Below are positions 53,562 through 61,463 of a stretch of 64,000 nucleotides of DNA, in pieces. Location: assembly GCF_012863495.1 (NCBI RefSeq), contig NZ_JAAVJL010000001.1, forward strand, positions 806,001-870,000. The letters are read 5' to 3'. The position numbers and the translations under genes were made by a program. The notes under the pieces were generated by a model. It saw only the letters and a program-made list of their open reading frames with translations, had not been told where the DNA came from and made no database searches. This DNA comes from Pseudanabaena yagii GIHE-NHR1 (GTDB lineage Bacteria; Cyanobacteriota; Cyanobacteriia; Pseudanabaenales; Pseudanabaenaceae). Numbering within the stretch: position 1 is the stretch's first letter; every line of letters starts with the position of its first letter.

Positions 53562-54956
53562 ATGGTCGAAACAAATCATGATTCTCCTACTCTAGGAATA
53601 GATACTTGGACAGCAGATCGGGTGGTAGCTCTAGCCCCCGATCCTTCATCAGCAAAGAATGGTAAAGGCTTAGCAACATTAAATAAATGGAGCAATTTGG
53701 GCAAGGAACAACAAATAATTTGGGGTGAATGCAAAGGTAGTGGGAAAGATCCCTATCGCATACAGGTTGACTTGTCTGAGCCTGCATTTCGCTGTAGTTG
53801 TCCTAGCCGCAAATTCCCTTGCAAGCATGGTTTGGGATTACTATTTTTGATGGTCAGCCAACCCACAGTTTTAACTGAGGGAACCCCGCCTGATTGGGTA
53901 GCTGATTGGATTGCATCACGGACGAAACGCGAAGAGAAACAAAAGCAAAAGCTAAATCAACTTGAAAAAGCGATCGATCCTGAGGCTCAAGCCAAACGTG
54001 CTCATGCCAGACTCAACAAGGTCAAAGCAGGAGTTCAGGATTTACAAATGTGGCTCAATGACTTAATCCGTCAGGGTTTAACCTCAGTACGAACAGAGTC
54101 TTACCAGTTTTGGGAACAGCCTGCGGCGCGGATGGTCGATGCTCAAGCGCCGAGTTTAGCCAGACAGTTGCGGGAGATTCCCAGTATCATTAATTCGGGT
54201 ACAGGTTGGGAATCGAGACTATTAGCGAAATTAGGCAAATTATATTTACTTTTGGAAAGTTTTCAGCGTCTAGAGTCTCTTCCCTTACCCAATCAAGCTG
54301 ATATTCGCAATCAAATCGGCTGGACGCAAAACCAATCCGAACTGATAACTGCTCTGGAAAATTCCTCAACTTCATCTCAATCATCTCAATATTTACAGCA
54401 GGATCTCTGGCTAGTCATGGGACAGCAAATAGAAACAGAGGAACGTCTGCGCGTTAGTCGGACTTGGCTTTGGGGTAAGCACAGTCACCGTTATGCCCTA
54501 TTACTACAATTTGCTCATGGGACTCAAGCTTTTGAGGTAAATTTCGGTCTAGGGACTTCGTTAGAAGCAGAACTTGCATTTTTCGAGAGTGCCTATCCGC
54601 TTCGTGCAATTATCAAATCTAGAGAGAACTCGTCATCGTTTGTATCCGTAGGCGAGATTGTTGGATATGAAACTATTGATTTAGCGATCACCTCTTACAG
54701 TAGCGCCCTAGTTAAAAATCCTTGGTTAGAAAGATTTCCCCTCACCCTTCAGCAGGTCATCCCATTACATAGGGATGGCAAATGGTTTATTCGCGATCGC
54801 GCCAATAATCTGTTAGCGATCGATCCAAGGTTTGAGAGAGTCTGGACAATCTTGGCTTTAAGTGGTGGACATCCTGTAATGATATTTGGGGAATGGAATG
54901 ACAATCATCTTTATCCCTTAAGTATTTGGGTTGAAGGAAACTTTTATAGTGCTTAA
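53562..54956 (+). CDS. SWIM zinc-finger protein
   Basis: The 464-residue protein has a SWIM motif FRCSCPSRKFPCKHGLGLLF with zinc ligands Cys78, Cys80, Cys87 and His89. A basic coiled stretch (about 120-170) and a long domain of unknown fold follow. SWIM proteins are expected to bind DNA or protein. In other bacteria such genes often stand next to an SNF2-type helicase gene, but none follows here. It lies 38 bases after mfd and may be cotranscribed. Confidence 0.82.
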   Translation: MVETNHDSPTLGIDTWTADRVVALAPDPSSAKNGKGLATLNKWSNLGKEQQIIWGECKGSGKDPYRIQVDLSEPAFRCSCPSRKFPCKHGLGLLFLMVSQPTVLTEGTPPDWVADWIASRTKREEKQKQKLNQLEKAIDPEAQAKRAHARLNKVKAGVQDLQMWLNDLIRQGLTSVRTESYQFWEQPAARMVDAQAPSLARQLREIPSIINSGTGWESRLLAKLGKLYLLLESFQRLESLPLPNQADIRNQIGWTQNQSELITALENSSTSSQSSQYLQQDLWLVMGQQIETEERLRVSRTWLWGKHSHRYALLLQFAHGTQAFEVNFGLGTSLEAELAFFESAYPLRAIIKSRENSSSFVSVGEIVGYETIDLAITSYSSALVKNPWLERFPLTLQQVIPLHRDGKWFIRDRANNLLAIDPRFERVWTILALSGGHPVMIFGEWNDNHLYPLSIWVEGNFYSA

Positions 54957-55175
54957 AAAGTGCTTGATCTACCGTGAAATTGAAAATTGCAGTAATTAAT
55001 CAATTAGTCTCGATATAAAGAGATTGTAGTAATTATTAGGGAATATCGTGCGATTTCAGCAATTTATAACCACCAAAAATGCCATAAATCTTTAAACGTA
55101 AATACGTAAAAACATATATTTTTGCAAAAGGTCTATGTTATTCTTGTTACAGGGAATAGGATAAAAACTGTTATT

Positions 55176-55223
55176 ACAAAAATACAACGAATTACTCAAA
55201 CTTATAGTTTGTTGTATTTTTGT
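55176..55223 (+). terminator. Long hairpin, possible terminator or attenuator
   Basis: ACAAAAATACAAC and GTTGTATTTTTGT form a 13-bp stem; inside, CAAACT/AGTTTG extends it past a bulge. It ends in TTTTTGTTTTGTG, a T-rich 3' side on the plus strand. It lies 220 bases after the SWIM gene and 645 bases before the kinase. Confidence 0.5.
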
Positions 55224-55433
55224 TTTGTGATAAGTTGGAATCCTAAAAATTTTCTGCATAGTCAATCAATGGTAATTGATTGATAGTTTCATGAACTCAA
55301 ACAAATGTTTGGTGGGGGTAGGCTTATATCTAGTAATTACACAAATTGTTATCTGAATTTTTATAGATTTTATCTAAAGTTAGAGCATTTGCAGTGCGTT
55401 GAGCTGAGTTAAAAACTAGAGGAGTTTTGGAAG

Positions 55434-55523
55434 ATGTGGCTTCACCACATTTTTGTAAGCTTATCTGTAATACTTCAAGCTTCAGCATTGTTGCAAAGAA
55501 AGGAATTAGAAATATATGACTAA
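55434..55523 (+). CDS. Possible 29-residue small protein
   Basis: ATG is preceded by AGAGGAG at good spacing. The frame gives MWLHHIFVSLSVILQASALL then QRKELEIYD: a hydrophobic helix with a charged tail. Against it, the first codons are part of a small hairpin (ATGTGG-CTTCA-CCACAT), and no homologue is known to me. Confidence 0.25.
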   Translation: MWLHHIFVSLSVILQASALLQRKELEIYD

Positions 55524-55575
55524 TTTTTTAAAACTATTGAATTCATAGTTTTTTAGATGTCAACTTTATAACTAA

Positions 55576-55727
55576 CTGATGTTACGTGGAACTCTTCTAA
55601 AGCCCTTACCCCTAGCTCCTCTCACGCAGGAGAGGGGAACAAGAAAATAATTTAGGTTTTGCTCCCCTTCTCCTGCGGGAGAAGGGGTTGGGGGATGAGG
55701 GGCGATCCTAGTTCCACGTAACATCAG
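55576..55727. mobile_element. 152-bp element with 18-bp perfect terminal inverted repeats
   Basis: Ends CTGATGTTACGTGGAACT and AGTTCCACGTAACATCAG are exact complements. Inside, each half carries a diverged copy of the C/G-rich repeat also found in polA and mfd (CCTCTCACGCAGGAGAGGGG and CTTCTCCTGCGGGAGAAGGG). No reading frame. This looks like a MITE, with target-site duplication uncertain. Confidence 0.75.
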
Positions 55728-55867
55728 TAACTAAGATATTTTTAAAACTTTATTCAAAATTTATAAATAGATACATAAGTATTAGATATATTCGCATTTA
55801 TTTACATTTGTTAGACAGTCTTGTAACGCAATCTGATCTGTTGAACAAATTCACAAGAAATATACCT

Positions 55868-57871
55868 ATGTTGATAGAGTCAATGAGCCAACAAGGATTA
55901 ATTCTTATTGTTGATGATGAGCCAGCCAATCTTAACGTTCTTTCAGATGTCTTAATTGCTGAGAGATATGATGTGGCTATTGCTAATAGTGGGGAGCGAG
56001 CGATAACGATAGTCAATCGACAATTACCAGATCTAATCCTGTTAGATATCCATATGCCTGATATGGATGGTTTTGCTGTCTGTCAAAAACTCAAAGAAAA
56101 TCAGAGAACCTCTGCAATTCCTGTCATTTTTATGACAGCCTTAAACGATATAGACAATAAAGTCAAAGGCTTTGAATTGGGAGCTGTAGACTATATTACG
56201 AAGCCTTTTAATGTCCGAGAGCTATTAGCACGGATCAAGAACCATTTACAGTTAACCAGAGTCACCCAAAACTTAGAAAAGGTAAAAGAACAATTATCCC
56301 TAGTTTTAAAAGGTTCTAACGATGGTTGGTGGGATTTTGATCTATTACAAAATCAGGCTTATAACTCTCCCCGCTGGTGGGATATGTTGGGATATACAGA
56401 TAGGGAGATAGAATCGTCCTTCGAGAATTGGCAAAAGTTAATACATCCAGACGATCGCGATCGCGTAAATGCCCAAATAATTACTACTGAAAGTAATAGT
56501 CAGCAACATCTCCTTGAATTTGAATATCGTTTATTGCATAAACAAGGGCATTATGTGCCCATTTATGCGAGGGCACTTTTGCAACGAGATGATACGGGTA
56601 AAGCGATCCGTATCTCTGGTACTAATAGCGATCTCACTGCTTGGAAGCAAAAGGAATCAGAACTGCAACAAGCTCTTAAAACAGTACATGAACTCAACCT
56701 TGAGCTAGAAAATAGAGTAGCGGAACGTACTCAGACTCTACAAAGACTCATGGCAGCGATCGAGGCTAGCATTGATGGCATCGCTGTTGTTAATGAAGAA
56801 GGCAAATATATTTATATTAATGCTGCCCATCTTGATTTGTTTGGCTATCAACATCCTAGCGAGCTGATTGGTGAAACTTGGAAAGTATTTTACTATCCTG
56901 ACGAGGTACAGCGCATTGAGCAAGAAGTTTTCCCCATCATTGGTGAAACTCAAAAATGGCGGGGAGAGGCGATCGCGAAACGACGGGACGGCAGCACATT
57001 TATCGAAGAACTATCACTGACGATGGTTCAAGGTGTGGGGCTAATCTGCGTATGTAGGGATGTGACAGATCGCAAAGAAATGGAAAATGGTATTCGTCAA
57101 TCATTAGCCAAAGAAAAAGAACTCAGTCAACTCCGTTCTAACTTTATTTCGACAGCATCCCATGAGTTTCGGACTCCACTTACGATTATTTCATCTTCAT
57201 CCTCAATTCTAGAAAATTATAGCGATCGCTTAACTGAAGACAAGAAAAGTAGCCATTTGCAACGCATTCAATCTAGCGTCAATCATATGGTGAATTTACT
57301 AGATGATGTGCTTACTGTAAATCGAGCTGAAGTTAACAAATTAGACTTCAATCCAGAAATAGTTGATCTTGTTACTTTTTGCCAAAATATCACTGAAGAA
57401 ATCCAACTAAGTACTAAAGAACATAGTATTAGTTTCTTTGCCATATCAAATAATCTTGATGAGACTGATTTAACAACTCTAAATATTCGATGTGATGTTA
57501 AACTCATGCGGCAAATTATTACAAATCTTTTAAGCAATGCGATTAAATATACGCCAGATGGGGGAATGATATATCTATGGCTAATGCAGCAGGATAACAA
57601 TGCAGTTTTAAAGGTACAAGATCATGGCATCGGCATTCCTATTGATGATCAAACAAAGTTATTTGATTCGTTTTATCGAGCTGGAAATGTCGGCAATATA
57701 TCTGGAACTGGTCTGGGATTAGCTATTGTCAAAAAATGTGTTGATTTACATAACGGCGTAATTGGAGTGGAAAGTGCCATCAATGAAGGGACAACTTTTA
57801 CTGTAATTCTCCCTAAGAGTCCTAACATTTCTAACAGTCCTAAGCGAATCCATGAAATGTTAATTAATTAA
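55868..57871 (+). CDS. Hybrid sensor kinase: receiver-PAS-PAS-HisKA-HATPase
   Basis: The 667-residue cytosolic kinase starts at ATG 55868; an upstream TTG at 55808 would add 20 residues. An N-terminal receiver has Asp60 (LILLDIHMPDMDG) and DYITKPFN. A PAS domain of fold-3 type (SNDGWWDFDLLQNQ...IHPDDRDRV) and a second PAS (IEASIDGIAVVNEEGKYIYI) precede HisKA with His432 (STASHEFRTPLTII). HATPase has LLSNAIKYTPDGG, DHGIGIP and GTGLGLAIVKK. It lies 51 bases before the REC-EAL gene, which is its likely partner. No transmembrane segment is seen. Confidence 0.9.
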   Translation: MLIESMSQQGLILIVDDEPANLNVLSDVLIAERYDVAIANSGERAITIVNRQLPDLILLDIHMPDMDGFAVCQKLKENQRTSAIPVIFMTALNDIDNKVKGFELGAVDYITKPFNVRELLARIKNHLQLTRVTQNLEKVKEQLSLVLKGSNDGWWDFDLLQNQAYNSPRWWDMLGYTDREIESSFENWQKLIHPDDRDRVNAQIITTESNSQQHLLEFEYRLLHKQGHYVPIYARALLQRDDTGKAIRISGTNSDLTAWKQKESELQQALKTVHELNLELENRVAERTQTLQRLMAAIEASIDGIAVVNEEGKYIYINAAHLDLFGYQHPSELIGETWKVFYYPDEVQRIEQEVFPIIGETQKWRGEAIAKRRDGSTFIEELSLTMVQGVGLICVCRDVTDRKEMENGIRQSLAKEKELSQLRSNFISTASHEFRTPLTIISSSSSILENYSDRLTEDKKSSHLQRIQSSVNHMVNLLDDVLTVNRAEVNKLDFNPEIVDLVTFCQNITEEIQLSTKEHSISFFAISNNLDETDLTTLNIRCDVKLMRQIITNLLSNAIKYTPDGGMIYLWLMQQDNNAVLKVQDHGIGIPIDDQTKLFDSFYRAGNVGNISGTGLGLAIVKKCVDLHNGVIGVESAINEGTTFTVILPKSPNISNSPKRIHEMLIN

Positions 57872-57922
57872 CTCATTAAACTGTTCAAATTACACCTTTG
57901 TGAATTCCTCTAAATATTAGAC

Positions 57923-59209
57923 ATGAAAAAGATTTTAGTAATAGAAGACTCTAAGGAAGTTTGTGATAATATCCAACAAATTCTGGAATTAGAAGATTTT
58001 AATGTAATTACTGCTATCAATGGACGTATTGGGATCGAGTTAGCCCAACGTCAGAATCCTGATTTAATCATTTGCGATGTCATGATGCCAGAAATTGATG
58101 GCTATGGTGTACTAGAGACATTACAAAAAGATGTCATAGCCCGACATATTCCTTTTATATTTTTAACAGCTAAAGCTGAATATAGGAGTATGCGTCAGGG
58201 TTTTGAATTAGGAGCCGATGACTATTTAACTAAACCTTTTTCACCTAATGATCTTTTAAAAGCGATATCTGTGCGGTTGCACAAGAAGACATTTGCCGCC
58301 AATTATTTAAATGAGCAATCTCAAGATCATTTATATCTATGGGAACATGAGCAAATCCAACAAATCCAACAACAAATTGATGGTGCTAAGGTATCTTTGC
58401 TCAGTTCAGTAGATTTAACACTCTTGGAAGCACTTAAGCGATCGCTCGATAAACTAGAAGATCCCAAGCAAAGAGAAATATTTATTTTCTATCAACCTCA
58501 AATTAATTTAAAATCAGGGAGGATTAGCGGGATTGAGGCTTTGGTGCGTTGGCAACATCCAGAGTATGGATTTATTACACCAAGCAAATTTATTCCAATT
58601 GCTGAAACCACAGGGCTGATTAGACGACTGGATACATGGGTCTTGCAACAAGCCTGTCAAAATGCTCACCAATGGCAAAGTATTCAAGAAAATCTAACAG
58701 TTTCAGTTAATATTTCTGCCAATCAATTTAGAAATCCAGATTTTTATTTAACCGTTCAACAAACCCTTATTGAGCAGGAACTTAAACCTAGTTTGCTGAA
58801 TTTAGAAATCTCAGAAAATATTGTAATTCAAGATTCTAATCTGACAATTGATCGACTGAATAAGCTCAGAAGTCTAGGTGTTCGGATTGCTATTGATAAT
58901 TTCGGTACTGGTCATTCTTCATTAATTTGTCTGCAAAAGTTTTTGCCAAACTTTATTAAGCTGGATCAATGCTTTGTCAACAATATTGATGTCAACCTAG
59001 CCAATGCCACAATCGTAAAATCATTAGTGGAAATGGCTCACAACTTAAATTGTCAAGCAGTTGGAGTAGGTGTAGAGGTCGTAGCAGAGCTTAATTTCTT
59101 GAAAACCTATAATTGCGACATGATGCAAGGTTTTCTATTTAGCAATCCTTTGCCTTGTCATAAGATTGAGCAGTTATTGATTGGAGATAAAAGGCTTATT
59201 TCTTATTAG
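57923..59209 (+). CDS. REC-EAL response regulator with degenerate EAL active site
   Basis: The 428-residue protein has a receiver with Asp52 (LIICDVMMPEIDG) and an EAL domain (about 175-425). EAL itself is present (Glu205), as are NISANQF, LEISEN, IKLDQ (Lys346) and MQGF. But the metal-binding DDFGTG reads DNFGTG (Asn326) and the AEGVE block reads GVGVE, so the glutamate expected at 382 is Val. Two residues needed for c-di-GMP hydrolysis in characterised enzymes are thus changed. It may bind c-di-GMP or a protein rather than cleave it. It is probably controlled by the upstream hybrid kinase. Confidence 0.88.
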   Translation: MKKILVIEDSKEVCDNIQQILELEDFNVITAINGRIGIELAQRQNPDLIICDVMMPEIDGYGVLETLQKDVIARHIPFIFLTAKAEYRSMRQGFELGADDYLTKPFSPNDLLKAISVRLHKKTFAANYLNEQSQDHLYLWEHEQIQQIQQQIDGAKVSLLSSVDLTLLEALKRSLDKLEDPKQREIFIFYQPQINLKSGRISGIEALVRWQHPEYGFITPSKFIPIAETTGLIRRLDTWVLQQACQNAHQWQSIQENLTVSVNISANQFRNPDFYLTVQQTLIEQELKPSLLNLEISENIVIQDSNLTIDRLNKLRSLGVRIAIDNFGTGHSSLICLQKFLPNFIKLDQCFVNNIDVNLANATIVKSLVEMAHNLNCQAVGVGVEVVAELNFLKTYNCDMMQGFLFSNPLPCHKIEQLLIGDKRLISY

Positions 59210-59250
59210 GACATAAAAAATGCCGCAAAGCGGCATTTTTTATGTCCTAA
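59206..59250. terminator. Bidirectional terminator between the EAL and GH57 genes
   Basis: A 45-base perfect palindrome with core CATAAAAAATGCCGC-AAA-GCGGCATTTTTTATG. It overlaps both convergent stop codons. Confidence 0.9.
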
Positions 59251-60746
59251 TAACTTTGCTCTCCTTTTCGGTAGAGTTCACGGGCATAGTCTGTCCATGT
59301 GCCTTGTCCCCAATAACGGAAGCAACTGGTTTGAACTAGCAGGTTATAGAGTAAGGCTTGCTGATAGTCCGATCGCTTAGTAATCGATGGATCTTGAGCT
59401 ACCAGTGGATCGTATTTCTCATGGAACTTAGCACTGAGTTGATTCATCGGTTCCAAGACATTTTCGTAACCATTGACCCAGCTCATACTATTTGTCCATG
59501 ATGCACCATCCATATGGAACTGATGATCACTGGCTTTGAGTTCAGTAATTGCATGTTCGACCATAGCCGCATTTAGATTTTGGCGATCGCCGATTTGCTC
59601 GACTTTTTGCCAGACCTTATGCTGCTGTACTGCTTGAATCGTTGGATAATCAAGGGGACTCACACCTGCTGCCTCGATCATTTCTAAATATTCAGTACCA
59701 TTTAAACCAACAACACCCGCAGTGCCACGACCATTATTTTTCAGTTGATCCCATACCAAAGGATAATCGCGGGGAAATTCATTCATCATTACGCCGCCAT
59801 TCTCGCCATCGGCAATCTGAGTGACTAGAGAAGGAATGGAAACATTACCAAGTTGCTGTTTACCTCTACCTTTAGCTTCGTGGTAGGGCTGCATTTGTGC
59901 GACCAATTTGGTATCAGAACCTTGGGTTTTAATTAGTGCTGTGATACTAATTGATTCACCTTTGGAGTTCATTGCTACCAAGCGATTAGGCAAATATTTC
60001 TGATCTTGAGTTAAACCCGAACCATCAAAACGTTCTACGGAATGTTCCTGTACCATTAGCCAGCGATAGCCGCATTCCTTGAGCGCTTTAATATATTCAT
60101 AGAGTGTATCAGGATGATTGGGAAGGTGCATCTCTGGTGGCGAAAACCCTTTCACACGCTTGAGAACATCAATTCCGAAAATAGAAGCAAAATGACTTTG
60201 CCATGCTTGGATATGCAGTTTGATATCAGGAATCGGGGTGGAGGGAATCACTGCATGACTCCACATTGTGCCGAGCCATTCCACATAGGGTTGATATTGG
60301 AGATCGCAAGTAATCCGTTTGAGATTATCTAAAATGTCATGGCGTTGCATCTGCTGCAAGCCCCAGAGCAGGTTTCCAGAATAGTCCAACATGATCCGAG
60401 GATTGCTACCCTGTGCGACAAGTTGGGAAATGAAATCGCCCATGCGGCTATAGCACCAAGCAAATACTCCAGCATTGTGATTATCACCTTCGCCTTGATG
60501 CTCGAACATATGCTGAAGATTGCAAATTAAAGCCCCATTCGCACCTGCGGGAATAGTCGGCTGATGCATATGCAAGGCACAGGCAAAAGCGGAAGTAATC
60601 TCTTCTAGTTTGAGGTTATTGCTATTTAGATTGCTATTTAGAAATACAGGTGCATCATCCTGTACTGCCCGTTGAATTAATTCTTCATTGCCACAAATAG
60701 CAGGAAAATCAGAGGCAACAAAGCTTGATGGTGTCGTTGAAATCAA
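59247..60746 (-). CDS. Glycoside hydrolase family 57 protein
   Basis: The 499-residue protein has the GH57 entry ACALHMHQPTIPAGANGA, the pattern MLDYSGNLLWGLQQM, FSPPEMHLPNHPDTLYEYIK and YRWLMVQEHSVERF. Family members act on alpha-glucans (amylases, branching enzymes, 4-alpha-glucanotransferases). The exact activity cannot be told, and the position of the nucleophile Glu was not verified. Only a TTG start is available: the in-frame region upstream ends in a stop after seven codons or so. An amylase gene fragment at the window end supports local glycogen metabolism weakly. Confidence 0.85.
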   Translation of the reverse strand: MISTTPSSFVASDFPAICGNEELIQRAVQDDAPVFLNSNLNSNNLKLEEITSAFACALHMHQPTIPAGANGALICNLQHMFEHQGEGDNHNAGVFAWCYSRMGDFISQLVAQGSNPRIMLDYSGNLLWGLQQMQRHDILDNLKRITCDLQYQPYVEWLGTMWSHAVIPSTPIPDIKLHIQAWQSHFASIFGIDVLKRVKGFSPPEMHLPNHPDTLYEYIKALKECGYRWLMVQEHSVERFDGSGLTQDQKYLPNRLVAMNSKGESISITALIKTQGSDTKLVAQMQPYHEAKGRGKQQLGNVSIPSLVTQIADGENGGVMMNEFPRDYPLVWDQLKNNGRGTAGVVGLNGTEYLEMIEAAGVSPLDYPTIQAVQQHKVWQKVEQIGDRQNLNAAMVEHAITELKASDHQFHMDGASWTNSMSWVNGYENVLEPMNQLSAKFHEKYDPLVAQDPSITKRSDYQQALLYNLLVQTSCFRYWGQGTWTDYARELYRKGEQSY

Positions 60747-60793
60747 AACTTGGAAACCTCGATAAAGTTGTGTTGATAATCAGATTACCATAG

Positions 60794-60826
60794 TAAGAAG
60801 GGCGGCGCGAAGCGCCGCCCTTCTTA
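60794..60826 (-). terminator. 33-base palindrome after hsp20
   Basis: TAAGAAGGGCGGCGC-GAA-GCGCCGCCCTTCTTA lies 33 bases past the hsp20 stop (minus strand) and in the leader of the GH57 gene. The GCGAAGC centre is the known very stable DNA mini-hairpin sequence. Confidence 0.6.
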
Positions 60827-60858
60827 GATTAACTAGCTAATTGGGACTTTTTGATTAA

Positions 60859-61308
60859 TTAGGAAGCAGGTAACTCCGTAGCAACATCAACCTTGAAAGC
60901 CTTGACTTCATTAGCTTTTGGCAAGGTGAGAGTAAGAATACCATTGGTGTATTCAGCCTTCACTTGTTCATTTTCGATCGCGACAGGTAACGCAAATACA
61001 CGACGGAACTTGCCATAGCTGATTTCACTCCAGTAGTAACCCTTTTCCGCAGATTCTTCTTTGCGTTCGAGGTGACGTTCACCAGCAATTGTCAAAGAAT
61101 CCTTAGTTACCTGAATATCGAGATCCTTAGCTTCGATATCAGGAATGGAGAGTCTGAGGGTCAAATGATCGCCATCATCGCGCAATTCACTGGCGGGAAC
61201 CCAGCCTTTGGCGGCTTCTTGATCTAGGGTAGTGATGTCACGGAACATGCGATCAAACTGACGACGAACTTCTTCGATTTCTTGTAAAGGTTGCCAACGT
61301 ACTAACAT
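60859..61308 (-). CDS. Small heat-shock protein Hsp20
   Basis: The 149-residue chaperone binds unfolding proteins. MLVRWQPLQEIEEVRRQFDR is the N-terminus, the alpha-crystallin domain is about 40-135 (PASELRDDGDHLTLRLSIPD, then LTIAGERHLERKEE), and NGILTLTLPKA is the conserved C-terminal motif. ATG at 61308 with an AAGGTGAT ribosome site was preferred to an upstream GTG at 61317. The ribosome site can pair with an upstream segment (see the regulatory entry). Confidence 0.93.
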   Translation of the reverse strand: MLVRWQPLQEIEEVRRQFDRMFRDITTLDQEAAKGWVPASELRDDGDHLTLRLSIPDIEAKDLDIQVTKDSLTIAGERHLERKEESAEKGYYWSEISYGKFRRVFALPVAIENEQVKAEYTNGILTLTLPKANEVKAFKVDVATELPAS

Positions 61309-61379
61309 AAATATCACCTTGAGCTATTTCAAAACAACTATGAACATTTAGAAGTAGGTTTAGGATTTAGTTGATATTT
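61309..61379 (-). promoter_or_regulatory. Candidate RNA thermometer in the hsp20 leader
   Basis: In the transcript, AAAUAUCAaCU (61369-61379) pairs with AGgUGAUAUUU (61309-61319), covering the ribosome site AAGGUGAU with one internal mismatch. The same upstream segment can instead pair CAACUA with UAGUUG (about 61336-61341). Two competing weak helices at the start site are the design seen in heat-opened RNA thermometers, as for the Synechocystis hsp17 leader. Pairing is by eye. Confidence 0.4.
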
Positions 61380-61463
61380 TGTACTTCCCTTTCGTTCACA
61401 GCTTTATTATGAAATAGCTGCAAAGCTATGGACAGAAGGGGAACCGAACTTTTTTGGTAGGGT

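Larger units (their letters stand above)
54957..55867. other. 911-base AT-rich intergenic region
   Basis: Contains a long hairpin (55176-55223), a short inverted repeat TCAATCA..TGATTGA (about 55263-55282), a possible 29-codon frame (55434-55523) and a 152-bp terminal-inverted-repeat element (55576-55727). The last 140 bases lead to the hybrid kinase gene. No known riboswitch or tRNA was recognised. Confidence 0.5.

Noticed and set aside
55142-55160. NtcA site GTTATTCTTGTTAC
   Set aside because: It resembles GTAN8TAC, but the spacing to the nearest -10-like sequence is wrong and no gene starts within reach.
54957-55575. c-di-GMP (GEMM) or other known riboswitch before the kinase-EAL pair
   Set aside because: None of the conserved GEMM, cobalamin, TPP or glutamine motif strings could be found on either strand.
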